From Mesostigma viride (lineage: Eukaryota; Streptophyta; Mesostigmatophyceae; Mesostigmatales; Mesostigmataceae): 64,000 nt of DNA. This document shows, one piece after another, positions 23,181 through 34,683 of the stretch. How positions within the stretch are numbered: the stretch's first letter is position 1; each line of letters begins with the position of its first letter. The position numbers and the translations under genes were made by a program. A model generated the notes under the pieces. The model saw only the letters and a program-made list of their open reading frames with translations, did no database searches and was not told the origin of the DNA. Location: positions 119,501 through 183,500 of the forward strand of contig RPFO01000643.1 in the NCBI GenBank assembly GCA_009746045.1, in the 5' to 3' direction.

Positions 23181-24818
23181 CGGGCCGTTGGGGAGTCACG
23201 GAGCACAATAATGCAGAGTTAAAGTGCTTTTCATCCCTGTATGTTGCACACTGGGAAGGGGGCAGAGACACCCGTCTTCCCTCATGCCTGGACGCAAGCC
23301 ACAGCTGCAATCAAAACTACTCACGAGGAGAGTTTGGCATAACTGTGGGTGCACTAATGCTGAAATGTGCGTGGGTGACATGGCGGGGGCAATGATTGTC
23401 TGGCACAATGAAACTGTCGACTGAAGTGTGCGGGTAGACATGCGGGTGCATAGGCTGAACTAACGAAAGGTAGCCCGAAGTATGCTGACTGCTGAGCCAT
23501 ACACGGCGCTGCGAAGGCCATGTAAGTGGCTAGGCCATGCAGCAATACATCAACATCCCGCAAGCCTATCTGAACCTAGCGTAGACACCATGAATCGATC
23601 CTGCATGTCACGTGGGTGGAACCCATAGCTTGCTGTTAATGTACAGGTCCCTTCCCTGCCAGTGGACTTTGGGCTTCTCGGGGTATTGCTTGTGGCGGAT
23701 GAAGGTGGGCCGGGCCACAGCTCGCGACGCTGCTGCTGGCTGCGCGGGAGTCAGTAAGGTCGTCATCCAGCGACTATGGGGTGGAGTACGTGCAGAGTCT
23801 TGCGCTGCCGAAGGAAGCGCACCTTATCGTCTTGGGAGTCAAAGGTGAGCATGCAGAACTGGCGGGGGAACGTTCTTGTCCCGCGAGCGGGGCAGACGGT
23901 ACCCTCGCAGTGCGATGTCACCTTTGCCCCCCACACGGGGGGTGAGCCGCCCCATGCGGGTAAGGAGCGTGCCCGTTGAGCTTAGCGTCAAGAGTCGCGG
24001 CATCCCGACGCCAAGGTCCATGGGGAAGCGACGCAAAATCACCCAACAGCTGCGCCGGTCGCGCTCGATGACCTCCTTGCGCTGGGCATCCAGCTCCTGG
24101 AGCTTGGTGGCGATGGCATCGGTGGTTGAGGCCGGTTGGGACTTGAGCAGGTCAGCCCAAGTGTGCACAGGGGGGGGCTCCTCCGCACGCCCAGCGGGAT
24201 CGGCGGCGATGGTGGCCGTCTGTGCAGCAAGCTCGGGCGCCTGTAAGGCCAAGGCCTCAAGTTGCTTAGCAGTCTGTTTAGCCGCCGCGTCTAGTAGCTC
24301 CTTGAGGTCCTGCACCACCTTGCTCTCCAGCTGTTGCAGGCGAGCGAGGATGGATGTGGTGCTCTCGGTGGCCAGCGCGGATGATTTCTCCTGCTGGGTG
24401 GTAAACAGAGGCTGCAACTTGTCGGCGACCTTGGTCTCCACATTCGAGGCTCGGCCTTCACCGCATTGAGCATCTTGACGATTGCGTCCAAGGGGGCGAG
24501 CTTACCCGCCAGCGCGCCCAGGTCACGTGCTCCTAGCTCGAGCACTGCGCGGAGATCGTCCTTGGTAAGCGTGGGGCTGGCCGCAGCAGCAGCGGCAGCA
24601 GCAGCAGCCGAGGCTGCTGGTGCCGCCGCTCCGCCTGGGCGCCTCTGCCTGGCGAGTCGGTACATGTCGTCGTCGTCGTTCATCTGCATGTATGTAGATT
24701 GTAGGTGCAGAGAATGACCAGGCACTGGTACTCTACCGGTTCTTGGAGCAACAGCGCCCAGTCCGTGGCTGACTTTAAGCGCTGCCAGCCAGGTTGTGAA
24801 ATACGTGCGTGTTGTCAA
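23181..24818 (-). mobile_element. ORF1-only retroelement, copy A
   Basis: On the minus strand an ORF1-like gene ends near 23,630 and is followed by about 450 bp of 3' region. This ends in GTGACTCCCCAACGGCCCGAG and AATTAATGG at 23,175-23,200. The 3' region is homologous to that of copy B (28,396-28,700). The 5' end is cut by, or abuts, the hAT-like element at 24,790. The terminal hairpin seen in other copies is lost here. Confidence 0.7.
23630..24740 (-). pseudogene. LINE ORF1-like protein, decayed (copy A)
   Basis: Read on minus: an acidic start (MQMNDDDDMYRLARQRRP), a poly-Ala stretch, TLTKDDLRAVLELGARDLGA, a frame change near 24,440, a long coiled coil (STTSILARLQQLESKVVQDL), DRRSCWVILRRFPMDLG as the RRM-like strand, then frame changes near 23,850 and 23,760. 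FDSQDDKVRFLRQRKTLH and QQQRRELWP-like sequence lead to PEKPKVHWQGRDLY and KLWVPP with a stop. The order coiled coil, RRM-like, C-terminal domain matches L1 ORF1. At least three disruptions make it non-functional. Confidence 0.65.
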
Positions 24819-25339
24819 AATAAATACGGCAATACGCGTTTTTTGGACCCCGGCGTATTATACGCGTATTTGGTCCCGAATACGTGATTTGGACTCGGGC
24901 AATTTTTTAGGTTCAAGCCGGGGCAGAGCTTGGCGCGAGGCCAGCCGGAACGTGGCGCGGCGCCTACCTCCCCCAAGATCTTCTACTATGCAAACTAGGC
25001 TCGATTGCTACGAACTAGGCTTTTTGTCAGTCCTGAGTCCAGTCACTCCAGTTCATAATGACTTGTGCAAGAATAACCTTACTGACTGACTGACATAATG
25101 ACTTGGCATTTGGCAAGCTAACTGAAATTTCCATACACGGAGAGAGTGCCAGCAAGATGAAAATGCCAGCTGTGTTGGGAACGTGTGGCACGTAATATAG
25201 CCTGTATGACTAATATTGCATGGCGGTGTTGCTGTTTAGATAGATGTTGTAGTTAGTGATGCTGTTAGATAGATGTTGTAGGTAGCTGATGTAGATAGAG
25301 TTGACCGGTAGGACTGTTTGCACCCATCCATTCATCCAT

Positions 25340-25399
25340 CGGGGTTAATGCTCCGTGACTCCCCAACGGGAGCACGAGTCTAATCAATTAATTAATTAA
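25340..25399 (+). mobile_element. Very short 3' end of the TTAA-tailed retroelement family
   Basis: It consists only of GTTAATGCTCCGTGACTCCC, the hairpin CTCCC-CAAC-GGGAG (25,359-25,372), CACGAGTCTAATC and the tail AATTAATTAATTAA. It matches the 3' end of copy B (minus, 28,384-28,430). The next element (25,400) has inserted in the TTAA at the end of the tail. Confidence 0.7.
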
Positions 25400-27337
25400 G
25401 GGGACTCACACGTCCAAAAGCCTGAAAAACTGACTTGCCTGAATATCAGTTCCAATGCACTTGGGAACCATCTAGTGATGATTGAGTACCATAAATATGA
25501 TGTTTGGACATTCATACCACCACTTGTTGGGGGTACTACCCCCAACCACGCACCGGTGGCGAGCTAAAAATAGAAAAAGACGCTATTTATGAGATATTTT
25601 GCCCAAGACAAACCACTTGTCTAAATGACCTGCCCATACATACCTGCAAAGTTCCCCCACTTTTTTAAAAGCTGGGCTATTTACATGGCCAAAATGGTCA
25701 CATTTGTTTGAGTTATTAATTTTCCCGCAAAATGGGTACTTTTTTGAGCCAAAAAAAATAAATCAAATCATTAACACATCAGATTGGGTCATCCATACAT
25801 GCGCCGATATTCCACTGAGTGGGGGGAAACACAACCACAAAGTTTGAGCTCATTCTGACAAGCGTAGCTCAAGTTATTGATTTTCCTGTGATGCCACCTG
25901 GGTAGACGCTAAAAGAGAATTGAGCTAGTGCTGAGCCAAAATGACATCTGTTTTGCTACCCTAGACACCCAAAAACATGCCCACTTTGATCACGGAGTGT
26001 GAGGAGGATGTCCGGAGCGTCATACGCCCCACCCCTCCATCGGCACAGCCAGCCTTGTGAGTCTACCCTTAACAACAAGGCTGGTAGGACGACACGCCTG
26101 AGCAGCATATGTCATGCCTATCTCAGGCTAATAATGTGTGATTTTGTGCCAACAACCAAGTTGTTCCACCCAACAACACATTAAAAACCCTCTTCCAAAA
26201 TGCCCAACAAGCCGGACATGTGGAGGACCACACACGCAGTATATATAAACTATAAAGAGAAAATAAGCTGACTTTTCATCCAGCTGAATCTGTGGCTAGC
26301 TGCTCTGGACAGCATGACAAAGGCTATCATTTACTCAGTGGGAAAGGTGAAGAGACCATGCATTGGAACAACCTACTGTACCTGACGCATGTGCCACCAA
26401 AGCATTGTGTCCCGCAAAATGCACACTGCCTCTTTTCTAACAAGCACGAGCCACCTTCTTTAGGAGACATGTGCCAGCTCGTCAGTGTCTGGGGAAAATG
26501 ATGCCGCTGCTTAGGAAGACCGCGTGAATTTCCTCGAACACAGCTGTCTATTATAAAGCAAAAGAAATTTCAGAGAAGCATGGAAATAAAAGCATTACAC
26601 CTTCCCGACAGGTTGTGGGCCACGCGCTGCGGCAAGCCAGCCACGTCACAGACGAACTTGCTAAAAAACATCCAGGAATCCAGCGATGCAGCGCCAGGAC
26701 CCGCAAGTTCATGGCTGCATCTGGCCGGAAAGAAGGCAAAAAGCTTACGCTCAACGAGCTAAGAAAGCAGGAAAGCGCTATCTTAAGACGTTTAATACAA
26801 GAACGTACCACAACGGGCATTTATTCGTGCCCAGGCGCAAAAGAAAGGCCTAGGCCACCCTTTCATGGAGAGGTCGGGCGCGCATCGCGCAGGCCTAATG
26901 TTATCTTACCGCAAAATGACGGGAAAGGTAAAGATAGCAGCGGGAATTTTTACGGCTTTAGAAACATCATTAAACTAGCTTCCCTTACGACCATCAAAAC
27001 TGGCAACAATCGACAATCACACCGGCAGGCATCCATTATACTTTATTCATCCCGACATAAATTCATGCCGGACCCCCCCTGCCGATGGTAAAGAAAAAAG
27101 GCCCGCGACATTATAGATCGCAACCATCCCACCATAAATTAGAATCAGTAACTAATTTTCTCCAACAATCGAGCATTTTTTCTGCTTTCCGCGAGCCAGA
27201 TTTGTCACGTTTCGTCTAAAAGCAGTCGCCATGGCCACTTCCGCAAGGGGTGCGCGCACCGTGCACCCACTTTTCACGGTACGGAGGGTACCGCGGAATT
27301 TTTTTGGCGCGGAACATATTCGCCGCGCTGAGTCCCC
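25400..27337 (+). mobile_element. TTAA-site DNA transposon (piggyBac/Kolobok-like), copy A
   Basis: The 1,938-bp element starts GGGGACTCACACG and ends CGCGCTGAGTCCCC, flanked on both sides by TTAA (25,396-25,399; 27,338-27,341). Copy B is in opposite orientation at 37,865-39,777 with the same termini and flanking TTAA, and is nearly identical along its length. TTAA duplications are typical of piggyBac and Kolobok; the termini alone do not decide between them. One frame of about 185 codons is shared. Confidence 0.8.
26528..27088 (+). pseudogene. Conserved open frame of the TTAA-site element
   Basis: The frame is open from about 26,528 without an ATG near its start: SEKHGNKSITPSRQVVGHAL, HVTDELAKKHPGIQRC, SGRKEGKKLTLNELRKQESA, then a stop at about 27,089. 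Copy B carries the same protein with indels (38,114-38,620, minus). In both, an alternative frame after RLIQERT reads YHNGHLFVPRR and is more basic, so a small shift may have occurred. It may be an exon of the transposase or an accessory protein; no DDE motif was recognised. Confidence 0.4.
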
Positions 27338-27452
27338 TTAATGGCGGTGTGCTAGTTGTCAAACGTGTTTTTGCAGCCATGCCAGACAAAGGGCCGGAGC
27401 ATAAATTTGCAGCAAAAAAGACTGTCACGGTGAAGGATGTATTGGGAATACG

Positions 27453-27869
27453 GTTTTGCAGGTCAAGTTTAGCTCCTCATTTTGCGGCCACAATTTTACC
27501 AGTGGCGATGGCAAGCAGATCAGTGCGACCAGGATGCGCGCACATTTTGCGGGCATCGCAGGGCAGGGCATAGAGGCCTGCCCTGACGCAAAGATTGGGC
27601 AGAAACGGATCGAAGCTAGAATTCCAGGAGTTGTGGGGCAAGAAGGCCGGGCTGAAGGCGAAGCAGCAGCAGCACCTGAGCTTCAGGGCAGTGGCGGAGA
27701 GCGGCCAGGGCCTTGCTTTGGGGTCGGCCATTGCAGGTGATCCTCGCCAGCTAGCAGACAATCACGAGGTTGGTGAACGCCACAAACGAAGAGGAGTGCC
27801 AGCTCCTGGTGGCCAACTTCTTTGTCGAGAACGCAATTTCTGATCTATGGAATGCCTGCCAACAGTGGA
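27453..27869 (+). pseudogene. hAT-type transposase N-terminal remnant (BED finger)
   Basis: A frame around 27,456-27,590 reads SSSFCGHNF, ISATRMRAHFAGIAGQG and IEACPDA, matching the BED zinc-finger pattern of plant and algal hAT transposases (C-x2-C, then R-x2-H-x-AG-x2-GQGI-x2-CP); the first cysteine is replaced. After frame changes come LWGKKAGLKAKQQQHLSF and, at about 27,755-27,869, ECQLLVANFFVENAIS, which resembles the conserved ARFFYDNGIP block at the start of the hAT catalytic region. The rest of the transposase is missing. BED fingers bind transposon ends; this copy is dead. Confidence 0.55.
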
Positions 27870-28383
27870 GCTGTTAGGTGGTTGTTCAATTAATTATTCA
27901 TTCATGACCCATTTTGATATAGGATGATCAGATTTGATAGCTCGTTGTTTCATTCATGCATAGTAATGGTTGTCAGTTTTCTGACTTGACTGCACCTTGC
28001 CATGAGTGATAACCATGCATAACTATACCCCGTAAAGCCTTAAACCCAAAAGGCCCATTCATAACCATGCTCTAAAGGCCGAATTGCACACTGGCGTATT
28101 TTGCCGTATTCAAGCCGGCGTATTCTGCCGGGGTCCGCGTATATACCCCTATTTTGGAGGCCGACGTATTTGACTGTACCGACGTATTTCACAACCTGGG
28201 CTGACTGTCAGAGGCCGACCGGCCGGCCTGAAGCGATCTGGGAGATTCGGAACATGATGGGAGATGCAGCCTGATCAACTTATCTTTCTCCTCGTTTGTC
28301 GACTCATTCAGGATGGTGGCATGGAACATAGACGATGCTATAATAGCTGGTAATCTATACATAGTATTGTCTATTAAATTTAT

Positions 28384-29326
28384 TAATTAATTAAACTCGA
28401 GCTCCCGTTGGGGAGTCACGGAGCACCGGAGTGCTTTTAATCCCTGTGTGTGCACAACAGGAGAAAGGGCAGAGACCCCCATTCTCCTTCATGCCAAACA
28501 AAGGCATGCCACAGCTGCAATCGGCCCACGCTAAAAGGTCCGGCGATCTGTGGGTGCAACAACTTGACCCATGTATGTGAGCATGGCATAACAAGGAGTG
28601 TGGGCAAGTGATCTGAGCATAGCCAGGACGTAGCATGGCTGTACAAGGACTAAGCTAAGGCTATATTATGGCTGGTTGTGTACCGTGCGCGTGACTAGGT
28701 ATGTTGGCACAGCTAGGCAAACATTCTAAGCATGGCTGCCATATCGGCAGTGACTACCAATGGATACAAGCTAGGGTTAATTATTAATTAAGCTAGGGTT
28801 ATTCAAGCTATTCTAGCCCGCAGGGCGGCCGGCGTGACTCCGCATCTTGTGGTTGATATCATCAGGTCCCCGCCCCTCCAGTACACCTTGGGCTTCTGGG
28901 GGTCATGCTTGTGGCGGAGGTATTCCGGCCACAGGTCGCGTCGCTGCTGCTGCTGAGCGGGGGTCAGGTCGTCGTCCAGCGTCCAGGTGAGGTCGTGCAA
29001 CCGCTTGCGACGAGAGAGGAACCGCTGCTTGTCCTCACGGGATGCGGAAGGTGAGCAGGATTGGTGGTGGAGCCGCCTTGTCCCGTGAGTGGGGAAGGCG
29101 GTGGCACCCACGCAGTTCTACCTTGAGCACCTACCAGGCCCATGAGGGTAAGGAGCTGGTCCTTGAGCTCGTCGGCAAGGGAGGTTGACGTCTCACCTGG
29201 CTTCTGGGGGAAACGACGCAGCACCACTCGGCATATGCAATGCATTCGCGGCGAGCGCGGTCGTGGCCTCCCGTTGGTTGGCCTGGCGGTGGTCCTCCAG
29301 CTCCTGGAGCTTCGTGGCGATGGCGC
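28384..29326 (-). mobile_element. ORF1-only retroelement, copy B, with long target duplication
   Basis: On minus the element begins inside ORF1 at 29,326, ends the ORF near 28,840, and has a 3' region, the hairpin CTCCC-CAAC-GGGAG (28,402-28,415 as seen on plus) and a TTAATTAATTAA tail (28,384-28,394). The flanks ATTGTCTATTAAATTTAT (28,366-28,383) and ATTGTCTATATTAAAATTTA plus T (29,327-29,347) look like an old, slightly diverged target duplication. As in the other copies there is no room for a reverse transcriptase between ORF1 and the tail. Confidence 0.75.
28803..29326 (-). pseudogene. LINE ORF1-like fragment (copy B)
   Basis: Two overlapping frames on minus cover the C-terminal half of ORF1. 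The upstream one has a helical segment, VVLRRFPQKPGETSTSLADE and LKDQLLTLMG (RRM-like). After a shift near 29,090 come REDKQRFLSRRKRLHDLTWT, DDDLTPAQQQQRRDLWPEYL and QKPKVYWRGGDL. The DDDLTPAQQQQRRDLWP block is the best-conserved piece and matches the L1 ORF1 C-terminal signature. 5' truncation and frameshifts make it inactive. Confidence 0.65.
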
Positions 29327-29347
29327 ATTGTCTATATTAAAATTTAT

Positions 29348-29879
29348 CTGATAATGACGCAACCAGCGTAGTCCATTAACTAATTACTCATAAGTAACTC
29401 AAAATAAGGCTCACTGGCCTTTCACGGCAATACTAGTTTGTGTGAGGGATATCTGTATCAGTGTTGCAGCTGTTGACCGACCTTTAAACCTGTGAGAAGC
29501 GGATTTCAGAGAACTAGTGGATATCCGAAAGGCAAGGCAACTTTTGTGTCCACGAAATTCCCGTAAGGAGAAAGCCAGCCAGGAAGATGACATGGAAGTC
29601 CGAGAGCGTTGGTATACACCTATCATTAATTAAAAAGCCTGGACGTGGATACCATGCAACTCACTCAGGCTCGCTTTTCTACAACTGGGCACAACGCTTT
29701 TCTACAACTCGGCCTTAGTAGCTATGTTCTGGCGATATAGCGTTTAGCAGCAAACCAGTAAAGCAAGTGGAGAGGACTCTCTCTATAAGACGTTAATGAG
29801 AGGAGCAAGCGCTGGTGCACACAGCACACCGCACCTTCAACTGATGTCTGAAACCGTTTATTATATATTGTCTTTAGGG
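29348..29879. other. No gene recognised
   Basis: Short frames only. A further ATTAATTAA motif at 29,627-29,634 could be another retro tail, but no flanking duplication was found. Confidence 0.35.
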
Positions 29880-29956
29880 TTCTTCTTCTTTTCGGGGTTT
29901 TCCTTATGTTGCATTCCAATCTCACCTCCGTAATTTATCAATTCTCAATGAATATA
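29880..29956 (+). mobile_element. 3' end of a LINE (matches the LINE remnant at 31.3 kb)
   Basis: TTTTCCTTATGTTGCATTCC, then ATCTCACCTCCGTAATTTATC and TTCTCAATGAATATATA match the reverse complement of 31,303-31,372 with few differences. The latter is the 3' end of the LINE insert with ORF2 remnant. The upstream limit of this plus-strand copy is not resolved. Confidence 0.55.
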
Positions 29957-31287
29957 TATTGCTGGTCTAGCTGTTCTCCCGCATGCAGGTCGCAAGCCTA
30001 TGTTCTTGTCGACGGCTTCACGCGTCACCGGGTGCTGCCAACACCGGGTGTGATTTCCCAAAACCCGCTCTCTGACAACAGACACGATAAGTATCGGAAT
30101 CGGACAAAACTGCTGCTCGCTGAGCCCGGCCCGCCTGCGTCAACGGCGCTTGTACATCATGCTCGAACCGGATGACACCGGTTGGTTCGCCCGGCAAGGT
30201 GCTGCCAGCCGGGAGAACAGAAGCAGCTGGCGCTGTTGTTCTTGCTGTTAGCTAGTTAGTTATAGTTGTTGAACAAGTTTTGCGGGCTTCGCCCGCGACA
30301 TTACATAGAGCTTGTACTTTTTGTGCCCCGGTCCCCGGCCAGGGAGCCCCAGGGTTAGGGAGATGCGTGACACGGCCACGTACCGCGGTCGAGGGCCAGG
30401 TGGCGCTAGCCCCGCCAAGCTAGGAGCGCGTGCTAGCTTTAGGGGTTCGACCGCAATCATGGAGGTTTGGCAAAAGGGTCAAGAAAAACAGAAACGAACG
30501 AAATGTGAACCCCATAGTAAGGTTTGCTCCTGCAACCTTCCTTGTCGGCTCAGATTGAAGTGTGCCTTGGTGCCTGAAGTCTACGTAAGCAATTTTTCAG
30601 TGAAGTTGCACAATATGTGCATTGTTAGACAGGGACAAATTGCGACGGAGCTCGCGAACTACTCGCGGAGTTCCGCTCCAGATTGAATGTTGCGCCTGCA
30701 TGGGAGCGCGATGCGCGCGGGGATGAGTCGCCAACCCCGCACTGAGAAAGCAGGGAACGAACCGCTGATAGTAGGCGGTGGAGCAGAGGAAAATCCACGT
30801 GTGAGCTTCCTGCGCGTTTGTAACTGAGTTCGTCAGGATAAATTTTGGTCGAACAGCCCAAAAGTTTGCGACGGTTATATCTGGAGCTCGCGAACACAGG
30901 ACATCGCAGAGTTTGGCTCCTGCCGCAATCTGCGCGTACCGACCTCTGCCAAATGGCTCACCTGGATGTAACGCACAAAAACCCTGATAATATGGACGCC
31001 GTGGCTCCACCTTTTCGTGATTGGTCGCAATGAAATTACGCGCAGCTCATTCGTCAAGCAGACTGAAAGTCGCGCCACTGAGTGGCTGGAGCCGAAAGCC
31101 GTTTGAAAGAGTGTTAGAGTAAATTTGTGCCAAGGCTGCGTTTTACAAGCTTTAGTACATGTGTTGATCCCACGCCGCAGATGGGCAGCAGAGTCTACTA
31201 GTTCTTGCTGTTCAATGTTGTTGTTCAGTGTTGCATGTGCATGCCCCACGCCGCACATGGGCAGCAGAGATTCAATCTATAGTGTCC
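29957..31287. other. No gene recognised
   Basis: There is an internal weak duplication (GCGACGGAGCTCGCGAAC near 30,648 and GCGACGGTTATATCTGGAGC near 30,869). No supported gene. Confidence 0.35.
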
Positions 31288-31304
31288 GAGGGCCGGATAT
31301 ATTT

Positions 31305-31978
31305 TCATTGAGAATGAGAGATTACGGAGGTGAGATAGGCATGCAACATAAGGAAAAACCCGATAACTGCATGGGAGAACAACCCTGAAGAAATTAATAG
31401 TAATCACAAGGACATCCAAGGATCACGCCAGCTGCACAAGGTACAACTAACTATACATCACAAAACTACACGCAGCAACTGTCAGCGCTGCCGGCCTGCA
31501 CCATGCAGGCCTGGAAGGGATCTAGACCGCATGGGTCGCGACAAAGTCGGCTCGGGTGTGGCAGAAGAACACATCAGCCACGGTGCGAGTGAGCCGGGGC
31601 GAGTGACACGCGCTGCCGCCAATACGATAGAGGACCACGTGCGGGCTGACCACGGGGCGGTCTGACCCTCGAAGTCGAGGCGGTCTTCACGGGGCTGGTG
31701 CCCAGCACTCGTGGAAAAACTCCGCTGTCTTGGGGCCGGCCATGGCCCCGAACTCCTCAAGGACAAAGGGGATGACCCGGTGGGGCCCCACATTGCCGTA
31801 GGAGGCAAACTTGTGGCGCTCATGCAGCCACAGCGGCAGCAGCGCCGGCATCCACAGCCGCCCGGAGGATGTGGCGACCGGAGAGCGGCCGAGCCACGGA
31901 GACATCGATGAGCAGGTGGCAAACCTGCCCGTCGTAGTCAAGCACGGTAGTAATGTCGGGGCGGTGGTTGGGTGAGTA
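31305..31978 (-). mobile_element. 5'-truncated LINE with ORF2 C-terminal remnant
   Basis: The 674-bp insert is flanked by a 17-bp target duplication GAGGGCCGGATATATTT (31,288-31,304 and 31,979-31,995). On minus it starts within the C-terminal part of ORF2: NHRPDITTVLDYDGQVCHLL, IDVSVARPLSGRH, then after a shift ERHKFASYGNVGPHRVIPFV and LEEFGAMAGPKTAEFFHE. This pattern (RPDI...LIDVSV...P...R-K-Y...PFVLE-FG) is typical of the region after the reverse transcriptase in many LINE ORF2 proteins. Truncated and frame-shifted, so inactive. Confidence 0.75.
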
Positions 31979-32160
31979 GAGGGCCGGATATATTTAGTTA
32001 GTATCAGTGGTACTATATCGGGGCACTGTGGCATGGACGGTTGCATCATCGGATACCTTCGCGTACGTACGTGACCTCACAGCGTGGTGTATCCTAGCAA
32101 TCGATCGCACGCCAAGTAGCCTCGATAGAGTGGCATAGGGGGGAGAGCACATTACCAGAT

Positions 32161-32377
32161 TAATTAATTAATTAATAAGCACGTGACTACGTCACGTGGG
32201 TGCCAATACAGAGTAAAAGGAACCTTCAACCCTACATGATATATACACAGCGAGAAGGAGGGAGGGCGCCCTAGCTTCTGGCACTGCCGCAGGTGGGCAG
32301 GCCACAGAGCGCTCTCTCCACGGCATGGTGCATCATGCCGGGGCGCAACACTGTGGGTGCAATACAACCAGTGCAGT
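32161..32377 (-). mobile_element. 217-bp TTAA-tailed retro-insert
   Basis: A 12-bp target duplication ACATTACCAGAT lies at 32,149-32,160 and 32,378-32,389. On minus the insert ends in the perfect hairpin CACGTGAC-GTA-GTCACGTG and CTTATTAATTAATTAATTAA. It is homologous to the last ~210 bp of the element at 1,358-1,908. No coding capacity. Confidence 0.85.
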
Positions 32378-32741
32378 ACATTACCAGATACGGCATGGAT
32401 ACTTCCCGGATGCACATGATTCGACGTGGCTGGCCCCCGACCTCCGCCTGGCCGGGACCGCAACGCGGAACGGCAGTAGTCTCCTCGAGTGCTTGGTGCA
32501 GGATGTATGTACCTGGACGCGTGGGGGTGGGCTGGTGGGGGCGCGGGTCTGGTTGGTGGCCGCTTGTGGTCATGGTCGATAGTCAGGTCGGTCACATCCG
32601 GTGCGTCGCTAGAATCACGGCGAGCCGGCGCCGGACAGGGCGTGGGTACAAGGTGTGGTGGGCCGTTGCGCGTTGCGGGGTGGGCGGATGCAGGTGGGCA
32701 TGTGGATCTGTGCAGCCGTGGTGGGCTAGGGACGTGCAGAC

Positions 32742-32885
32742 AGGTGTGGTGTGTGGTGTGTGGTGTGTGGTGACAGTGTGGTGCGTGGTGTGTGGTGTGT
32801 GGTGTGTGGTGTGTGGTGTGTGGTGTGTGGTGTGTGGTGTGTGGTGTGTGGTGTGTGGTGTGTGGTGTGTGGTGTGTGGTGGGTC
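32742..32885 (+). repeat. (GTGTGGT)n minisatellite
   Basis: About 18 seven-base units, with one interrupted stretch (GACAGTGTGGTGC) near 32,771. Confidence 0.9.
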
Positions 32886-33433
32886 AGTGGTTGGTGATAG
32901 GACGCACGTCGGTGGGTGGTGGGTGGTAGGCCTTGTACGGCCGGCCCCCCTTGGGTGGCGTCAGTCGTGCACAGCTGGCCATATACTTGGTCATGCAGGC
33001 GTGGTCGGTGCGTGAATAGGGTTAGAGAGAGGGTGGCGAGTGGGACGTGCTCCTGGGGCCGGATGTACGTACTACAGGTGGGTTGCCTGTTAGTTGGACA
33101 AAGGGTGTGCTAGGGACAGACTTCAATGCGGGGCAGGATTCATGTACTTTGGGTAGGGAATTCGATGTTCATGGAGGGTTAGTTCAACGTAGTAGGGTTT
33201 GGGTTTGGAGGAGTGTGATGTAATGGGAGGGCAGGTGGCGTGGGGGCGGCGTGGTGGGGCGGGAGGTCCGTAGTCAGGTGGGGATGGATTGCATGGGGAT
33301 GTCCGTAACGTAGATGTGGGTGGAGGTCGGGAGGTGACCACGACGAGCTCTTGCTGTACATGTCGTCTGTATTATGTAGAACTGCACATGCGCGGCGTTG
33401 AGTTGAGTTGAGTTGAGTTTATTCCCGCGCCGT
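32886..33433. other. No gene recognised
   Basis: GT-rich single-copy sequence, with a short (GAGTT)n run (GTTGAGTTGAGTTGAG) at 33,399-33,418. Confidence 0.4.
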
Positions 33434-33821
<388 letters not shown>

Positions 33822-34683
33822 AGGAAATGAAGACACCGACTATGTATAATGCTTGAGAACCCAGAGTGCTGAGAGCAATGAATTGCTTGGTTCATTAGAA
33901 AATAGGTTTACCCTTTATCAACGTTCCTCTCACTGGCTGCGCCGCCAGTGACCGTTGGGTGCAGACCGTTGGCCCGAGGCCGCACGATGACAGGTCGCAG
34001 TCTAGTCACTGCATCGTGTGATCACAGATCAATGCACGCTGCCGTACGGTCCCTATCTAGGATACTCTAGTACCGTCCAATGACAGGACACTACATATAC
34101 TGGGTACTGACATCTGTCACGTACCCCAGTACCCAAAGTACCTATCTAGGGAAACGTATGCGACTCGACTAGCATTCCTATCTGCATAGCCCACGTGGTA
34201 TTTATATTCACATACCAACGTAGGTTTACAAGGCTTATTCATACGTTGTATTCACAATGCCTTTGAGACTTAGTCTACAGCAAAGCATGGAGACTAACTC
34301 CAGTATTGTTTTATTATTTATTTCTTAATGCAGGTCTGCACCCCCAACATTATTGTTATTGTTTTTAAGTGGATTAGGGGTACAAAAGAGACATGGCTGG
34401 TTGAGCCAGGTTGGTTACAGCTGGCTGTTCTGGCCAGGTGTTAAATTGCACAGCTGGCTGGTTTGGCCAGGTAGTGGAGCACACATTAAGTAAGTGTATA
34501 CAAAGCTTGTGTCCTCAAGCTGCAAATGGATACAAATCTGACCTAGCCAGCACTCACACCCCACAGCAAATGTGTTGAATTTTATGGCGCCCAGCAGCTA
34601 TCGCTGTGGTAGGGGGTGTGGTGGTTGTGTACTGAGCTGTAGCCAGTCATTTATTCAAACACTGACACGGATACCATAGGGAT
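33822..34683. other. Flank of the minus-strand copia-like element
   Basis: This should contain the 3' non-coding region and perhaps the 3' LTR of the minus-strand element. The matching 5' LTR is missing from the window, so LTR borders cannot be set. GGCTGGTT/GGCCAGGT motifs repeat at 34,393-34,475. Confidence 0.35.

Larger units (their letters stand above)
24790..28198 (+). mobile_element. hAT-like DNA transposon with nested insertions
   Basis: A perfect 17-bp inverted terminus CAGGTTGTGAAATACGT lies at 24,790 and, reversed, ends at 28,198; GGCGTATT-type motifs lie inside both ends. Inside are a BED-finger/hAT transposase remnant (27,453-27,869) and a nested TTAA-site element (25,400-27,337). 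hAT ends typically start CA(G)GG with 8-bp target duplications. The 8-mers directly outside do not match, but GGCTGACT at 28,199-28,206 is also found at 24,767-24,774, 15 bp short of the left terminus. Confidence 0.65.
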
